Origin: Acidihalobacter yilgarnensis
GTDB lineage: Bacteria > Pseudomonadota > Gammaproteobacteria > DSM-5130 > Acidihalobacteraceae
Direction: 5' to 3'
Assembly: GCF_001753245.1 (NCBI RefSeq)
Contig: NZ_CP017415.1
Coordinates: 1,578,501 to 1,642,500 of the forward strand
Length of the DNA stretch: 64,000 nt
Shown: positions 18,981 to 27,850 of the stretch, in pieces
How the letters are laid out: the number at the start of each line of letters is the position of its first letter
Position numbering within the stretch: position 1 is the stretch's first letter
Program-made: the position numbers and the translations under genes
Notes under the pieces: generated by a model
What the model saw: the letters and a program-made list of their open reading frames with translations, nothing else
Told to the model about the DNA's origin: nothing
Database searches by the model: none

Positions 18981-21900
18981 GCGTTTCGTCTTCGTCAACT
19001 GGGGCAATATACCGAGCATCGAATTCGAGTTCGGGCCGATCAATCTGTTCTCCGGCGGCAACGGTTCGGGCAAGACCACGGCGGCGGATGCGATCCAGAC
19101 CGTGATGACCGCGGCCCATGAAACCTTGTTCCAGTACAACCCCGGACAGGACGAGACCACGCAGCGTGGACGCGGCGGCAAGCGTGTGCGGACGATCTCC
19201 TCGTACGTGCTGGGTTGCGACGATGGCAGTTATGCACGCCTTGACCCCACCGACGGCTACCTCGCCGCGGTCTTTCACCCAAACGAGGGTGAATCGGCCG
19301 ATCCTTTCACCGCGATCATCGCCGTGCGTGCCTGGCTTGATGTTGCGGGCGGTAATTCGGTGGCCCGCCAGGACGACGCCCAGTATTTCGTCGTCGCCGG
19401 TGCCGAACTGGGCCACGGCCACTTCGTGCGCGAGGGCGAGGCGGGCAGGTACGTGGTGGCGCTCACCGAACTCCAGACCGAGCTGATACGTGAATTCGGT
19501 AAGCGTCGCGTCGAGCGCTACGATGCCAAGAAGGCCTATCTGCGTCGACTCTACGGCGCCCTGCGGGGCAAGTCCGATTCTGTTTCGGAGCCGGAGGCGA
19601 CCGCCGCCGCGCGCGCATTTTCGCGTTTCATGGCCTACAAGCCGGTCAAGAGTATTGATCGTTTCGTGGCTGAGGAAATCCTCGATCCGAAGGATCTCGG
19701 CGAGGCGGTCCGTTCCGTATCGAGCCAGCTCAAAACCATCCACGGTATGGAGCGCGACGCGGCCAGGCTGGCGGCCTCGATCACCACTCTCGCCCGCGCC
19801 AACGCGCACGCGCAGACGTACATCGATACCTGGATTGACCTCAACCTGCTCGACTACACCCTGGCCCAGGCCGAATACGGGCTGCGTCAGGAGGATTATC
19901 TTCGCGGCAAAGCGTTGCAGCGCGAGCAGCGTACGGCGCAGGGCGATCTGGAGGCGCGCATTGTTGCCGTTCAGACGCGGGCGGCGGGCGTACAGCGGCA
20001 GTTGATCGAGCATGAGGCCAAGCGCCAGGGCATCGATGCGCTACGCCAGAAAGACGAGTTGGCGCGGAAATCCGAGGCGCTCAATAGCACTCTGGTTGCC
20101 GGCGCGCATGAACTGGTACGGCAGGACAAGGCGATCACCGCGAACGTGCAGGCCACGCGTGAAATGCTTCGAGCGCTGGGCGATCCGCTCGTCGCCGAGG
20201 CCTTGCCAGGGCCGTCCGGTCTGGAGGGGCTGGCGCTCGGGCGAGCGGTGGTCGATACGGCCGCTGAGGTGCTGTCGGACGTTCACGCCCTAGTGCAGCG
20301 CGATATCGCCGGCGGCGCCGAAACCCTGGAAGGGCGCCTGGATACGATCCTGACGGTGCAGCGGACGCACAACCGCTGGCATGCGCTGTGGCACGAGCTG
20401 CGCGATTCAGGCAGCGAGCGTGATCGACTGATGACCTTTGTGCACGGCCGCCGCACGCGTTACAGCACGTTAACATCCCAGCGCGACGAAAAGCGGCGCG
20501 AGATCGAGCGGCTCGGTGCGAATCAGGTGAGCTATCCGCCAGCCGTCGAGCGGGCGCTCAAGGCCATCCGCCAGCACTGCCCCGAGGCCGATCCGCGCGT
20601 GCTCTGCGACCACGTCGAGGTCCGGGATGCGCGCTGGCAGGCGGCGATCGAGGGTTATCTGGGCGGGGCGCGCTTCTCGATCATCGTCGCCCCAGCTTAT
20701 GAGGCGCAGGCCGTTCGTATCGTCCGCGGATTGCCGGGTCGCGACAACCGGGCGCGGGTGATCCAGGGACGGAAGGCAGCCGAGGATGCCGCTCGAATCA
20801 CCCTCGACGAACAGTCCATCATCCACGTCCTCGAATTCACGCACGCGGTGGCCAGGGATTACCTGGTGGCGAGTTACGGCAGCGTCGCGCGTGTGGATTC
20901 GGCAGAAGTGCTGAGCAGGACACGCCGCGGTCTCACGGAGGACGGCATGGCCTCCGGCAACTACAGCATGTGGCGTTGCGACATACCTGATGCCGATCTC
21001 GTCTTCGGTGCCGCCGCGCGTGAGCGTGCCCTTGCCGCCAAACAGGTCGAGCTGGAGACTCTCGAACTCGAATGGCATGCCGCCAACGACCAGCTTCAGC
21101 AGGGGGCCGCGTTGTTGCGCGCCGTCGACACTCTCGCGGAATCCGTCTATGGCAGCGTGCTGCGCGAGGTGCTGGCCACGCAGCGCGCGCTCGATGAGAA
21201 CGAGGTCCTGCTCACCCAGCTCGACCTTTCCGAACACGAGGATCTGGAGCAGCGATTGCAGACGCTGCAGGCCGACTACGTCAAGCTGCACGCCGAAAAG
21301 GACCATCTGAACGAGGAGAAGGGCAAGCTCGCCAAGGAACTGGAGGACATCGAGCGTCAGCTCAAGTTGCTGAGCGGCCTACAGGGGCGTAACCGCGAGA
21401 TTGTGGAGACGCACGAAGCTGCACTCGCCGCCATCACGCCGATCTGGCCTGATTTCGACATCGACACCCGGCTCGAGGCAGCCGACCGCGAAGCGCGTGA
21501 ACTGAACGTCGAATTCGCGAAGAATCACCGGGTGGAGCTGGAAAGAAACTTGCACGCTGCCGAGCGCAGGATGGCCGAGGAAATCTTGCAGCACAACCAG
21601 GACTGTCGTCCCTCCGATGCCATCGTCTACGCTCCGTTCAGTGGCGAATACGGGCAGGCCCTGTTCCAGGCCATCTGCGATGTGCGGCGCGATCTCGACC
21701 GCGTTCACAACTTTCTCCAGAACAATATCCTGCTCGAAAAGCACGCGCAGCTTTCGGAGCTTAAGGGTGCCTTCAACAACGCCTTCGTTTCGCACCTGTG
21801 CCACGCCATCTATCAGGCGCTCAATGAGGGCCGCCGCCAGATCGACCTGCTGAACAAGGAGCTGCAGCATCACCGTTTCGGTGCGGATCGCGAGGTCTTC

Positions 21901-22602
21901 CGCTTTGCCAGCGAATGGGTGCCTGAGTACCGTGACTATTCGCGCTTCTTCGAGGAAGTGGTTCGCACGCCGGGCCTGGGCGACGAGGTTTCGTTGTTCG
22001 ACGCACAGCTCAGCGAGCGTTCGCGCAAGGTGCGCGACCATCTCATGGCCATGCTGCTCGACGACGACGAACACCGCGCCATGCGTGAACTGGAGCGCAT
22101 CGCCGACTATCGCAATTACCGTCGCTACGAAATCTACAAGGAAGTGGAGGGCAAGGCGCCGATTCCGCTCAGCGAATACGGCACTGGTTCCGGCGGCCAG
22201 TTGGAAACACCGGCCTACATCATCCGCTCGGCTGCGATCACTTCCGCCTTCCGTTTCGCTGAAGGCGGCGCACATCTGCGCATGGTGCTGGTCGACGAGG
22301 CGTTCTCGAAGATGGACGAGACCCGTTCGCGCGAGGTCATTCAATACCTCTCCGCATCGCTCGGCCTGCAACTGACCTTCATCATGCCGACCAGCAAGTG
22401 CGGGCCGTACATGGACCTCATCAGCAACGAGTTCGTGTTTGCCAAGGTGCCGAGCGAAGCACCCAGGGGGCAATTATCGACGCGTGTGCTGGTCGACCGG
22501 AAACAGTGCAATCAGGCCCGCATCGAGGCGCTTTGGAAGGCGCACCGACACAGCGTTTACCAGCAGGCCGAGCTGGATTTCATGGAGGCGTTTGCGGAGT
22601 GA
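18970..22602 (+). CDS. jetC: Wadjet system protein JetC, SMC-like ATPase
   Basis: Motor of the Wadjet complex, 1210 residues, an SMC/SbcC-like ATPase that extrudes DNA loops. The Walker A motif GGNGSGKTT is at about 29-37. The middle contains long coiled-coil stretches (LQADYVKLHAEKDHLNEEKG and the following charged helices) with a hinge-like part between. The C-terminal head has the signature-like YGTGSGGQLETPAYI and Walker B LRMVLVDEAFSKMD. I choose ATG 18970, with GGCGGAGGAAG just upstream and the typical start MFLKRFVFVNWGNI. It overlaps jetB by 11 bases and jetD follows after 33 bases. Confidence 0.95.
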   Translation: MFLKRFVFVNWGNIPSIEFEFGPINLFSGGNGSGKTTAADAIQTVMTAAHETLFQYNPGQDETTQRGRGGKRVRTISSYVLGCDDGSYARLDPTDGYLAAVFHPNEGESADPFTAIIAVRAWLDVAGGNSVARQDDAQYFVVAGAELGHGHFVREGEAGRYVVALTELQTELIREFGKRRVERYDAKKAYLRRLYGALRGKSDSVSEPEATAAARAFSRFMAYKPVKSIDRFVAEEILDPKDLGEAVRSVSSQLKTIHGMERDAARLAASITTLARANAHAQTYIDTWIDLNLLDYTLAQAEYGLRQEDYLRGKALQREQRTAQGDLEARIVAVQTRAAGVQRQLIEHEAKRQGIDALRQKDELARKSEALNSTLVAGAHELVRQDKAITANVQATREMLRALGDPLVAEALPGPSGLEGLALGRAVVDTAAEVLSDVHALVQRDIAGGAETLEGRLDTILTVQRTHNRWHALWHELRDSGSERDRLMTFVHGRRTRYSTLTSQRDEKRREIERLGANQVSYPPAVERALKAIRQHCPEADPRVLCDHVEVRDARWQAAIEGYLGGARFSIIVAPAYEAQAVRIVRGLPGRDNRARVIQGRKAAEDAARITLDEQSIIHVLEFTHAVARDYLVASYGSVARVDSAEVLSRTRRGLTEDGMASGNYSMWRCDIPDADLVFGAAARERALAAKQVELETLELEWHAANDQLQQGAALLRAVDTLAESVYGSVLREVLATQRALDENEVLLTQLDLSEHEDLEQRLQTLQADYVKLHAEKDHLNEEKGKLAKELEDIERQLKLLSGLQGRNREIVETHEAALAAITPIWPDFDIDTRLEAADREARELNVEFAKNHRVELERNLHAAERRMAEEILQHNQDCRPSDAIVYAPFSGEYGQALFQAICDVRRDLDRVHNFLQNNILLEKHAQLSELKGAFNNAFVSHLCHAIYQALNEGRRQIDLLNKELQHHRFGADREVFRFASEWVPEYRDYSRFFEEVVRTPGLGDEVSLFDAQLSERSRKVRDHLMAMLLDDDEHRAMRELERIADYRNYRRYEIYKEVEGKAPIPLSEYGTGSGGQLETPAYIIRSAAITSAFRFAEGGAHLRMVLVDEAFSKMDETRSREVIQYLSASLGLQLTFIMPTSKCGPYMDLISNEFVFAKVPSEAPRGQLSTRVLVDRKQCNQARIEALWKAHRHSVYQQAELDFMEAFAE

Positions 22603-22635
22603 CGGGGTGACTCGCAACGTGATGGCGCCAGTGGC

Positions 22636-23772
22636 ATGAGCGCGCCGCCGCGGCCGCCCTGGCTGGATGACGAGCCGGAGGTGCTGGGCTTTCTGGGCAC
22701 CTTGCTGGATTGGCTCGATCGGACCGATGCCGAAGTGCGGGTGCGCCCGCCGAGCCTGCGGCTTGACCGCAAGCGTGCTCCCCGATTGTACCGTCACGAC
22801 CAAGCCGCAGACCGCACCTGGGCACTGATGCGTCGCGACCTCGAAGGACGAGTCTGCGATATTTTGCCGAAGCGGCGGCGCGGACCCTACGAGGCCGAAT
22901 ATGTCGGCGCTTCGCTCAGGCTGATCGAGGGCGGCGAGGCGATGCTTCGCGCATGGTTGTCGCGTCCCGCGCAGCCGCGTTACCGGGAGGCTTGGGCCAT
23001 AGCCGTGGCTGCGCATGCCGATGCCTTCGCCGATCGAGGCGATGCATTGGCGTCACGTCCGGTCAAAGTGGCGGGTAAATCGCCCGCGGAGGTCGTCAGT
23101 GCCTTCGCGCGCATCGGAGAACCGTTGCACGATGGCCTCACGCTGCGCCAATTGAGCGCCCGATGCTTTTGGGGCCATTCCAAGTTGCTCGACGCGCGAG
23201 CAGGATTACTGAAACAGCTCTTTCCCACGCACTTGATCGCGCCGAGGCCGGTGCTTGCCCACGTCCACCTCGTTGGCGAACGCGCGGGCGTTCTGTTCAT
23301 CGAAAACCAGGATACCTATATCCAGGCGTTATCGGGCCAGTCAGAGGCGCTGGCCCGGCTGGATCGGGTCTATGGCGCCGGGTTTCGCGGCAGCGCGGAG
23401 CGCATACGCACGCGCGACGGCGTGAGCTTGCACTACCACGGTGCCGATGACGCCGGCCGGCGAGGGCGCTTCGAGGACTGGTGGTTTGGTGGGCAGCCGG
23501 ACGGCGATCCGCTTTGGTTCTGGGGCGATCTGGATTATGCCGGCATGGCCATCCTCAAGGCGCTGCGTCAGCGTTTCGGCGACGTGCGCGCCTGGCCGGC
23601 CGGCTACGACCGCTTGTTATCGGTGCTTGAGGTGGGCGGTGGGCATCTCCCTGAGGTTGCCGACAAGGCCGAACAGCTCGATCCGGGCACAACCGGCTGC
23701 GTCTACGCCGACGAAACCCTGCTCCCGGCCTTGCGCCGTCTCGGCCGCTTCGTCGATCAGGAAATCGTCTGA
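22636..23772 (+). CDS. jetD: Wadjet system protein JetD, Toprim nuclease
   Basis: Nuclease subunit of Wadjet, 378 residues, cutting small circular DNA once the SMC motor has enclosed it (established for characterised systems). The C-terminal DUF2220-type Toprim fold is visible: the conserved acid in VLFIENQDTYIQAL and the DxD in PLWFWGDLDYAGMAIL. The N-terminal half (about 1-180) would be the DNA-binding arm (DUF3322-like position, more diverged). It is last in the jetABCD operon. All key residues appear intact, so the system looks functional. Confidence 0.9.
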   Translation: MSAPPRPPWLDDEPEVLGFLGTLLDWLDRTDAEVRVRPPSLRLDRKRAPRLYRHDQAADRTWALMRRDLEGRVCDILPKRRRGPYEAEYVGASLRLIEGGEAMLRAWLSRPAQPRYREAWAIAVAAHADAFADRGDALASRPVKVAGKSPAEVVSAFARIGEPLHDGLTLRQLSARCFWGHSKLLDARAGLLKQLFPTHLIAPRPVLAHVHLVGERAGVLFIENQDTYIQALSGQSEALARLDRVYGAGFRGSAERIRTRDGVSLHYHGADDAGRRGRFEDWWFGGQPDGDPLWFWGDLDYAGMAILKALRQRFGDVRAWPAGYDRLLSVLEVGGGHLPEVADKAEQLDPGTTGCVYADETLLPALRRLGRFVDQEIV

Positions 23773-23821
23773 CCGGCGCCTGGGTCATGGATGATGCGCG
23801 CAGTGCGTCAGTTTGAGCCGT

Positions 23822-24028
23822 TTAGTCGGGTACGCGCCCGGTTACGGTCCGGGCGTGCTCCATCGGCACCAGACCCCATTCGTACCAGTCGTCGCCGAAC
23901 AGTTCAGCCGGATGCTGAGTACGATCAGTCCCATTGCCGCAGATCAGGGAATCAGCCGGGCAATACTGGTCGCACCCCCAGCAGATTCGCTCCGGATGCT
24001 TGGGGTTCAAGGGGAATCTCTTTGTCAT
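23822..24028 (-). CDS. DUF3079 family small cysteine-rich protein
   Basis: A 68-residue protein that I recognise as DUF3079: it starts MTKRFPLNPKHPERICWGCD and contains ERICWGCDQYCPADSLICGN, then RTQHPAELFGDDWYEWG. Four closely spaced cysteines (C-x2-C-x3-C-x7-C) suggest a zinc or iron-sulfur site. The function is unknown. It is transcribed towards jetD. An FNR-like sequence lies 74-87 bases upstream, which would fit oxygen-responsive expression. Confidence 0.85.
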   Translation of the reverse strand: MTKRFPLNPKHPERICWGCDQYCPADSLICGNGTDRTQHPAELFGDDWYEWGLVPMEHARTVTGRVPD

Positions 24029-24101
24029 AACGCGCTACCTTGTGAGTCTGTGGGTGCATGCCCACGTATCGCGATTTTCGAGGAATTTCGGCTCCAGCGT
24101 C

Positions 24102-24115
24102 TTGATTGAAGTCAA
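24102..24115. promoter_or_regulatory. FNR/ANR-like box upstream of the DUF3079 gene
   Basis: TTGATTGAAGTCAA matches the FNR consensus TTGAT-N4-ATCAA at nine of ten positions. It lies 74-87 bases before the DUF3079 start, a usable activation distance. Confidence 0.45.
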
Positions 24116-24171
24116 TCTGGGTAAGCGAGCGGTTTACGAGCAGGTGGTCGGCGATGGGTGCGTAAGCAATG

Positions 24172-24194
24172 AAAAAAGCCCGCTGGAGCGCGGG
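24172..24194 (-). terminator. Rho-independent terminator downstream of the yghU-like gene
   Basis: On the minus strand a CCCGC/GCGGG stem with a 6-base loop (24179-24194) is followed by CTTTTTT. It lies 160 bases after the glutathione transferase stop. The stem and the T-run read correctly for minus-strand transcription. Confidence 0.7.
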
Positions 24195-24354
24195 TTTACG
24201 TTTCCTGGCCGATCAAAGCGCGCGCAGGAGCGGATGCTCGATTCCGCGTGCGCGTAAAGGTATCGAGCGCGGTCAGCGTGGACGCGGCGTAGGCTTCAAA
24301 ATACGCCCCGCGCTCGGGGGGCTGGCTTCAAAGCGATTATCGTGACTGGCGGCG

Positions 24355-25227
24355 TTACTCGCTCCTCAGTTTGTCCTCGGTTCGGGTGTCGAAGTCGCTG
24401 GCGTCATGGCGTTCTCGGAGCTGCTCCGAGGGTTCGCCACGAGTGCGGTTGACCATGCGTCCGCGTCGCACGGGTTCGCGGGCCAACAGCGTGTCCGCCC
24501 AGCGGATAACGTGGGGGTATTCGTGCACCGAGAGGAATTCGCCGGCATCGTACTGCCGGCCTTTCACCAGTTCGCCGTACCACGGGAAGATGCCCATGTC
24601 GGCAATCGTGTACTCGTCGCCCGCGATGAACTCGCGTGACGACAGGTTGCGGTCGAGGACGTCGAGCTGGCGCTTGACCTCCATCGCATAGCGGTCGATC
24701 GGGTATTGCCACTTCTCCGGCGCGTAGGCGTAAAAATGGCCAAAACCGCCGCCGAGATCGGCCGTGGTGCCCATGTGCCAGAACAGCCAGCTCAGGGTCT
24801 CGGTGCGTTTGTGATGATCGGTCGGGAGAAAGGCCCCGAATTTCTCGGCGAGATAAAGCAGAATCGCACCCGACTCGAATACGCGCGTCGGCGGTTCGGT
24901 GCTCCGGTCGAGCATCACCGGGATCTTCGAGTTCGGGTTGACCTCGACGAAACCGCTGGAGAACTGCTCGCCCTTCATGATGTCGATCAGCCAGGCGTCG
25001 TATTCCGCGCCCGCATGACCGAGTGCGAGCAGCTCCTCCAGCATGAGGGTCACCTTGACGCCGTTGGGCGTGCCCAGGGAGTAGAGCTGCAGCGGGTGCT
25101 TGCCGATCGGCAACGTTTTTTCGTGCGTCGCGCCGGCCACCGGCCGGTTGATGCTGGCAAACTGCCCACCATTTTCGCGATCCCAGGTCCAGACCTTCGG
25201 CGGGGTATAGGGGTTTGCATCGGCCAT
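24355..25227 (-). CDS. yghU: YghU-type glutathione S-transferase
   Basis: Glutathione-dependent disulfide-bond oxidoreductase of the Nu-class GST group, 290 residues. It matches E. coli YghU closely by eye: YTPPKVWTWDRENGGQFASI, KHPLQLYSLGTPNGVKVTLM, the thioredoxin-fold motif NPNSKIPVML then RVFESGAILLYLAEKFG, and the C-terminal helical domain with FIAGDEYTIADMGIFPWYG. The start is placed at 25227 (MADANPYTPPK) from the family N-terminus. Frames open to 25263 without homology. It is a likely stress or redox enzyme, apparently monocistronic. Confidence 0.92.
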   Translation of the reverse strand: MADANPYTPPKVWTWDRENGGQFASINRPVAGATHEKTLPIGKHPLQLYSLGTPNGVKVTLMLEELLALGHAGAEYDAWLIDIMKGEQFSSGFVEVNPNSKIPVMLDRSTEPPTRVFESGAILLYLAEKFGAFLPTDHHKRTETLSWLFWHMGTTADLGGGFGHFYAYAPEKWQYPIDRYAMEVKRQLDVLDRNLSSREFIAGDEYTIADMGIFPWYGELVKGRQYDAGEFLSVHEYPHVIRWADTLLAREPVRRGRMVNRTRGEPSEQLRERHDASDFDTRTEDKLRSE

Positions 25228-25626
25228 GATTGGGGAAACCTCGTTAGGGAATGACATGCGCAACCGCAGGCGTGTTGGCGCGTCCGTATATCGCCTTCAG
25301 ACCAGGACCGTTGCCACGGGTTCCGTGTGTGGCTCGCCGGCACGCCGCCGGCGCACTTCCCCATCATCGTACATGAACCGAGATCGCACGCATTTGCCCC
25401 ATCATTTAGGGTGGCCTTTTGTTGTTTGGTGGTGGGGCAGCACCCCGCACCAAACGACTATTGAAAGTACGCAATCGAAGCGCTGTGGGCCGCTGCGAAC
25501 CATTGCGAACTCAATCGAAAAATCTGCCGAATTGTAGACCTGCAAGCAGATTTTCCGGCCAGTGTGGTCGCCGGGGACGGGCATCAAACTCGTCTGCCTT
25601 CCGGGGCTAGTTCAATTCCCAAACAC
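25228..25626. other. Intergenic region before the ssrA-derived repeat
   Basis: No gene is supported in these 399 bases. An imperfect hairpin lies at 25425-25454 (TTTGGT and ACCAAA around an inner GGGG/CCCC stem, loop CAGCA). Short frames on both strands lack ribosome-binding sites and recognisable content. The region ends at the left copy of the tmRNA-derived repeat and may be degraded flank of a mobile element. Confidence 0.5.
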
Positions 25627-25647
25627 GGAATCGAACCCGCGTCCGCA
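25627..25647 (-). repeat. Left attachment-site repeat (tmRNA T-arm copy)
   Basis: These 21 bases are identical to 30776-30796, inside the 3' tRNA-like part of ssrA. The remaining acceptor-stem sequence is not present here, so the copy is partial. It lies eight bases beyond the hipA stop codon. Confidence 0.65.
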
Positions 25648-25654
25648 TGGTGCT

Positions 25655-26950
25655 TCAGACAGAGGGTTCAGCGGCTATGTCATTTTCGGCGGCGGGATCG
25701 GTGAGCCTCCGAATCGTCAGGGCGCAGCGTTGTTCAATCAAGGTATTGAGTTGCTCAACCACGGCATTGCCAGCAAAACAGTGTCCGGGGTCAGATTGGA
25801 GCTTGCGCGCCGTCGCTGGCAGTAACTTTGCCAATTCCAGAATGCGCCGTTTGGCTTGCGCCTTGGTAAAGCCTACGCCTACGGCGAACTGCTCCCAGTG
25901 CCGCGCCTGGACTTCGCTGAATTTGTACTTGCTGCCGATTTTCATCGCCATCTTCGGCGTCAATGTTGGATACACCGCCGTCGACAGCGTGTCGTAAAAC
26001 GGCGCCAGAACGGGGGCCTTGCCTGAGTACAGCAGAGAGAAATTCTTGGCGTGCGCATCGTGATTGCCGATCAGGGCATTAAAGATCACGCAGTCGAACA
26101 GCCGCAGAACCTGCGGTGCGCTGGGGCGCGTCGCACTGCGTACCAGGTCAAAGCACTGGGCCAGATCCGGCCCTCCTTCATTTTGGTGTTTCATTTCTGG
26201 CACCACACATAGCGCTTGGCAGAAATCCTCTTGATGAAGGCGTTGTCGGTGCCCCTGCGCATCGATCAGTCGGTCGTAACGCTCAACCAGTAGAAAGGAC
26301 CGGCTCAATACCTGGTGAACTTTTGATTTCGCTGGCTTGAACTGCATGGCCTCAGCCAGCGCCATGCAAAATCCCTCGTTGATCACGCTGTCTTCAACGG
26401 CGTGAATGGGGGATTTCAAGATGTGTGAGCTCGGCGTGCCATTGAGGGGCAGACCAATGCGGGCACCATCAAACACCACCGGTAGTTTGTCTTGAGCACC
26501 AGCCAATGAAAGCCGCAAGCCGTCTTTGCCCGCCAACATGGGGCGACGCGGCAACTCATCCAGGATGGCAACGACTTCCTCGTCGCTCAGCCATTGAACG
26601 TCATCGCTGCGGGTCGGTACAGGCAAAGTCTGTCCGGGCTCCAAGAAGGTGACGGCCCCGGCGCATTCGCCACCGATGTGATCCAGCAGCGCAAAGTCGT
26701 TCTGGCCAGAAACCTGGAACTGCTGCGCAATCAGGCGGCGCATCTGCCCTTCGGGTAAAAGACCGGCAAAGAAGGGACGCGTTTTACGATCGTCGAACGG
26801 CTCCGCTTGCAGGGGCAGCGAGGCGGACAAGGCAACAGCTTCTTTGTGTGACAGACAGCCGGGTGCGTACCGAAAGTTCAGTCGGCCATCGATCAGCGCC
26901 AACGTGCCGACACGCTCGGCAAAAAGCCAGACTTCCAGCTCATGCATCAT
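25655..26950 (-). CDS. hipA: HipA-family serine/threonine kinase toxin
   Basis: Toxin kinase of a type II HipBA module, 431 residues; the model E. coli HipA phosphorylates GltX. The N-terminal HipA domain (about 1-110) includes RPFFAGLLPEGQMRRLIAQQ. The kinase core shows LSLAGAQDKLPVVFDG (glycine-rich loop), the catalytic loop IGNHDAHAKNFSLL and the metal-binding APFYDTLS. The start ATG at 26950 overlaps the hipB stop region; another ATG is one codon later. Downstream the gene stops just inside the island boundary. All kinase motifs are intact. Confidence 0.92.
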   Translation of the reverse strand: MMHELEVWLFAERVGTLALIDGRLNFRYAPGCLSHKEAVALSASLPLQAEPFDDRKTRPFFAGLLPEGQMRRLIAQQFQVSGQNDFALLDHIGGECAGAVTFLEPGQTLPVPTRSDDVQWLSDEEVVAILDELPRRPMLAGKDGLRLSLAGAQDKLPVVFDGARIGLPLNGTPSSHILKSPIHAVEDSVINEGFCMALAEAMQFKPAKSKVHQVLSRSFLLVERYDRLIDAQGHRQRLHQEDFCQALCVVPEMKHQNEGGPDLAQCFDLVRSATRPSAPQVLRLFDCVIFNALIGNHDAHAKNFSLLYSGKAPVLAPFYDTLSTAVYPTLTPKMAMKIGSKYKFSEVQARHWEQFAVGVGFTKAQAKRRILELAKLLPATARKLQSDPGHCFAGNAVVEQLNTLIEQRCALTIRRLTDPAAENDIAAEPSV

Positions 26951-27200
26951 GGTCGGAGCCCTCACTTCGATCTTCGGTTGCAACGGCGGGCAATCCGCTC
27001 AACTGGATCTCACCACCCAAGGCATCAATGACCCGGAGTACGTTTTCCAGTCGCAAGGTAGGCTTGCCTGCTTCAAGGTCGACAATGAAGCGCACACCAA
27101 CCCCTGCCGCCAATGCCAACTGAGGCTGTGTCAGCCCGAGCTGCTTGCGAGCGGCACGCAGTGCATCGCCGAGTTGTTGAGGTGATCGAATGGATGTCAT
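26940..27200 (-). CDS. hipB: HipB-family antitoxin, XRE-type repressor
   Basis: An 86-residue antitoxin that neutralises HipA and represses the operon. The helix-turn-helix is LGLTQPQLALAAGVGVRFIV followed by DLEAGKPTLRLENVLRVIDA, close to E. coli HipB. It overlaps hipA by 11 bases, with the antitoxin first. Three near-identical palindromes upstream of its start are its probable operators. Confidence 0.93.
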   Translation of the reverse strand: MTSIRSPQQLGDALRAARKQLGLTQPQLALAAGVGVRFIVDLEAGKPTLRLENVLRVIDALGGEIQLSGLPAVATEDRSEGSDHDA

Positions 27201-27211
27201 GGCTTGTTCAG

Positions 27212-27227
27212 TTTCCCGTTCGGGAAA
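27212..27227. promoter_or_regulatory. HipB operator 1
   Basis: TTTCCCGTTCGGGAAA, a perfect palindrome except for its centre, lies 12 bases before the hipB start. It is the first of three palindromes with the same TTCCCG/CGGGAA arms at exact 50-bp intervals. Confidence 0.75.
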
Positions 27228-27261
27228 TTATCAGGCACAAATGGCCTATGGGCAAGCGATG

Positions 27262-27276
27262 TTTCCCGATCGGGAA
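27262..27276. promoter_or_regulatory. HipB operator 2
   Basis: TTTCCCGATCGGGAA, with a perfectly palindromic core (TTCCCGATCGGGAA, 27263-27276). Its centre is exactly 50 bp from that of operator 1. Confidence 0.75.
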
Positions 27277-27312
27277 TGTTTTTAAGGGATGGGCCGTAAA
27301 TTGTCTGATAAC

Positions 27313-27326
27313 TTCCCGTTCGGGAA
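27313..27326. promoter_or_regulatory. HipB operator 3
   Basis: TTCCCGTTCGGGAA, the same core as operator 1, centred 50 bp from operator 2 and 100 bp from operator 1. It lies beside the remnant transposase region, so it may predate that insertion. Confidence 0.72.
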
Positions 27327-27517
27327 ATATTTGTCCGTCTCGCTTCCAAGTTTACGCCCATTTTTACCCAATGTGGCGCAGCTTTCAGAACCGCGCCAAG
27401 GCCTTTTCTTTAAGGAGAATAGCGGTATCAATCTCCGCAAAAAGTGCGGCGAATAGATCGGTGCAACATATCGCTTGGCTTGCGCGCGGAACAGCGCTTT
27501 CATGGACTCCTGCCAAC

Positions 27518-27814
27518 TCATTCGGAAGGAGCCCAAAATGGAAGGGATGCCTGATCGACTTGAATATTGATCACATCCTTTTTCTGCAACGCCAAAAATA
27601 CCCGATCCAGAACGCCTTGTTTCGCCCAGCGATTCGCGCGCATATAAATGCTGTGCCAGCGTCCAAACCGCTGGGGTAGGCCGCGCCACTTGCAGCTCTG
27701 CTCGGCCACGTGCAGGATGGCGTTAAGCGACTGTAAATTCGATATTTTTACGTTGCCGCGCGGAATGGGCAACAGTGGCTCGATGGTTTTGTATTGCGGC
27801 GCGGTAATTTCCAT
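27518..27814 (-). pseudogene. Truncated IS5-family transposase (N-terminal part)
   Basis: A 98-residue frame starting MEITAPQYKTIEPLLPIPRG and continuing with NVKISNLQSLNAILHVAEQS and KWRGLPQRFGRWHSIYMRAN. This is the insertion-element helix-turn-helix N-terminus (DUF4096) of IS5/IS427-type transposases. It ends after about 98 residues, before the DDE catalytic core, and no continuation is seen in the other frames. A probable terminal repeat (GAGCCTGTTCACACTAATA on the minus strand, near 27832-27850) lies upstream; no second end was found. Dead insertion-sequence remnant. Confidence 0.8.
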
Positions 27815-27850
27815 GCAGCCATTATATCAATATTAGTGTGAACAGGCTCT

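Larger units (their letters stand above)
24029..24354. other. Intergenic region with FNR-like box and terminator
   Basis: No gene is supported in these 326 bases. The region holds the candidate FNR/ANR site at 24102-24115 and the terminator hairpin at 24172-24194, described separately. Several short inverted GC stretches after 24240 have no clear meaning. Confidence 0.6.

Noticed and set aside
25425-25454. Hairpin upstream of the island as a terminator or recombination site
   Set aside because: The stem is interrupted, no T-run follows, and it does not match either island end.
27282-27689. Minus-strand frame beside the transposase remnant
   Set aside because: It overlaps the hipB operators and the transposase fragment in another frame and shows no transposase C-terminal motif.
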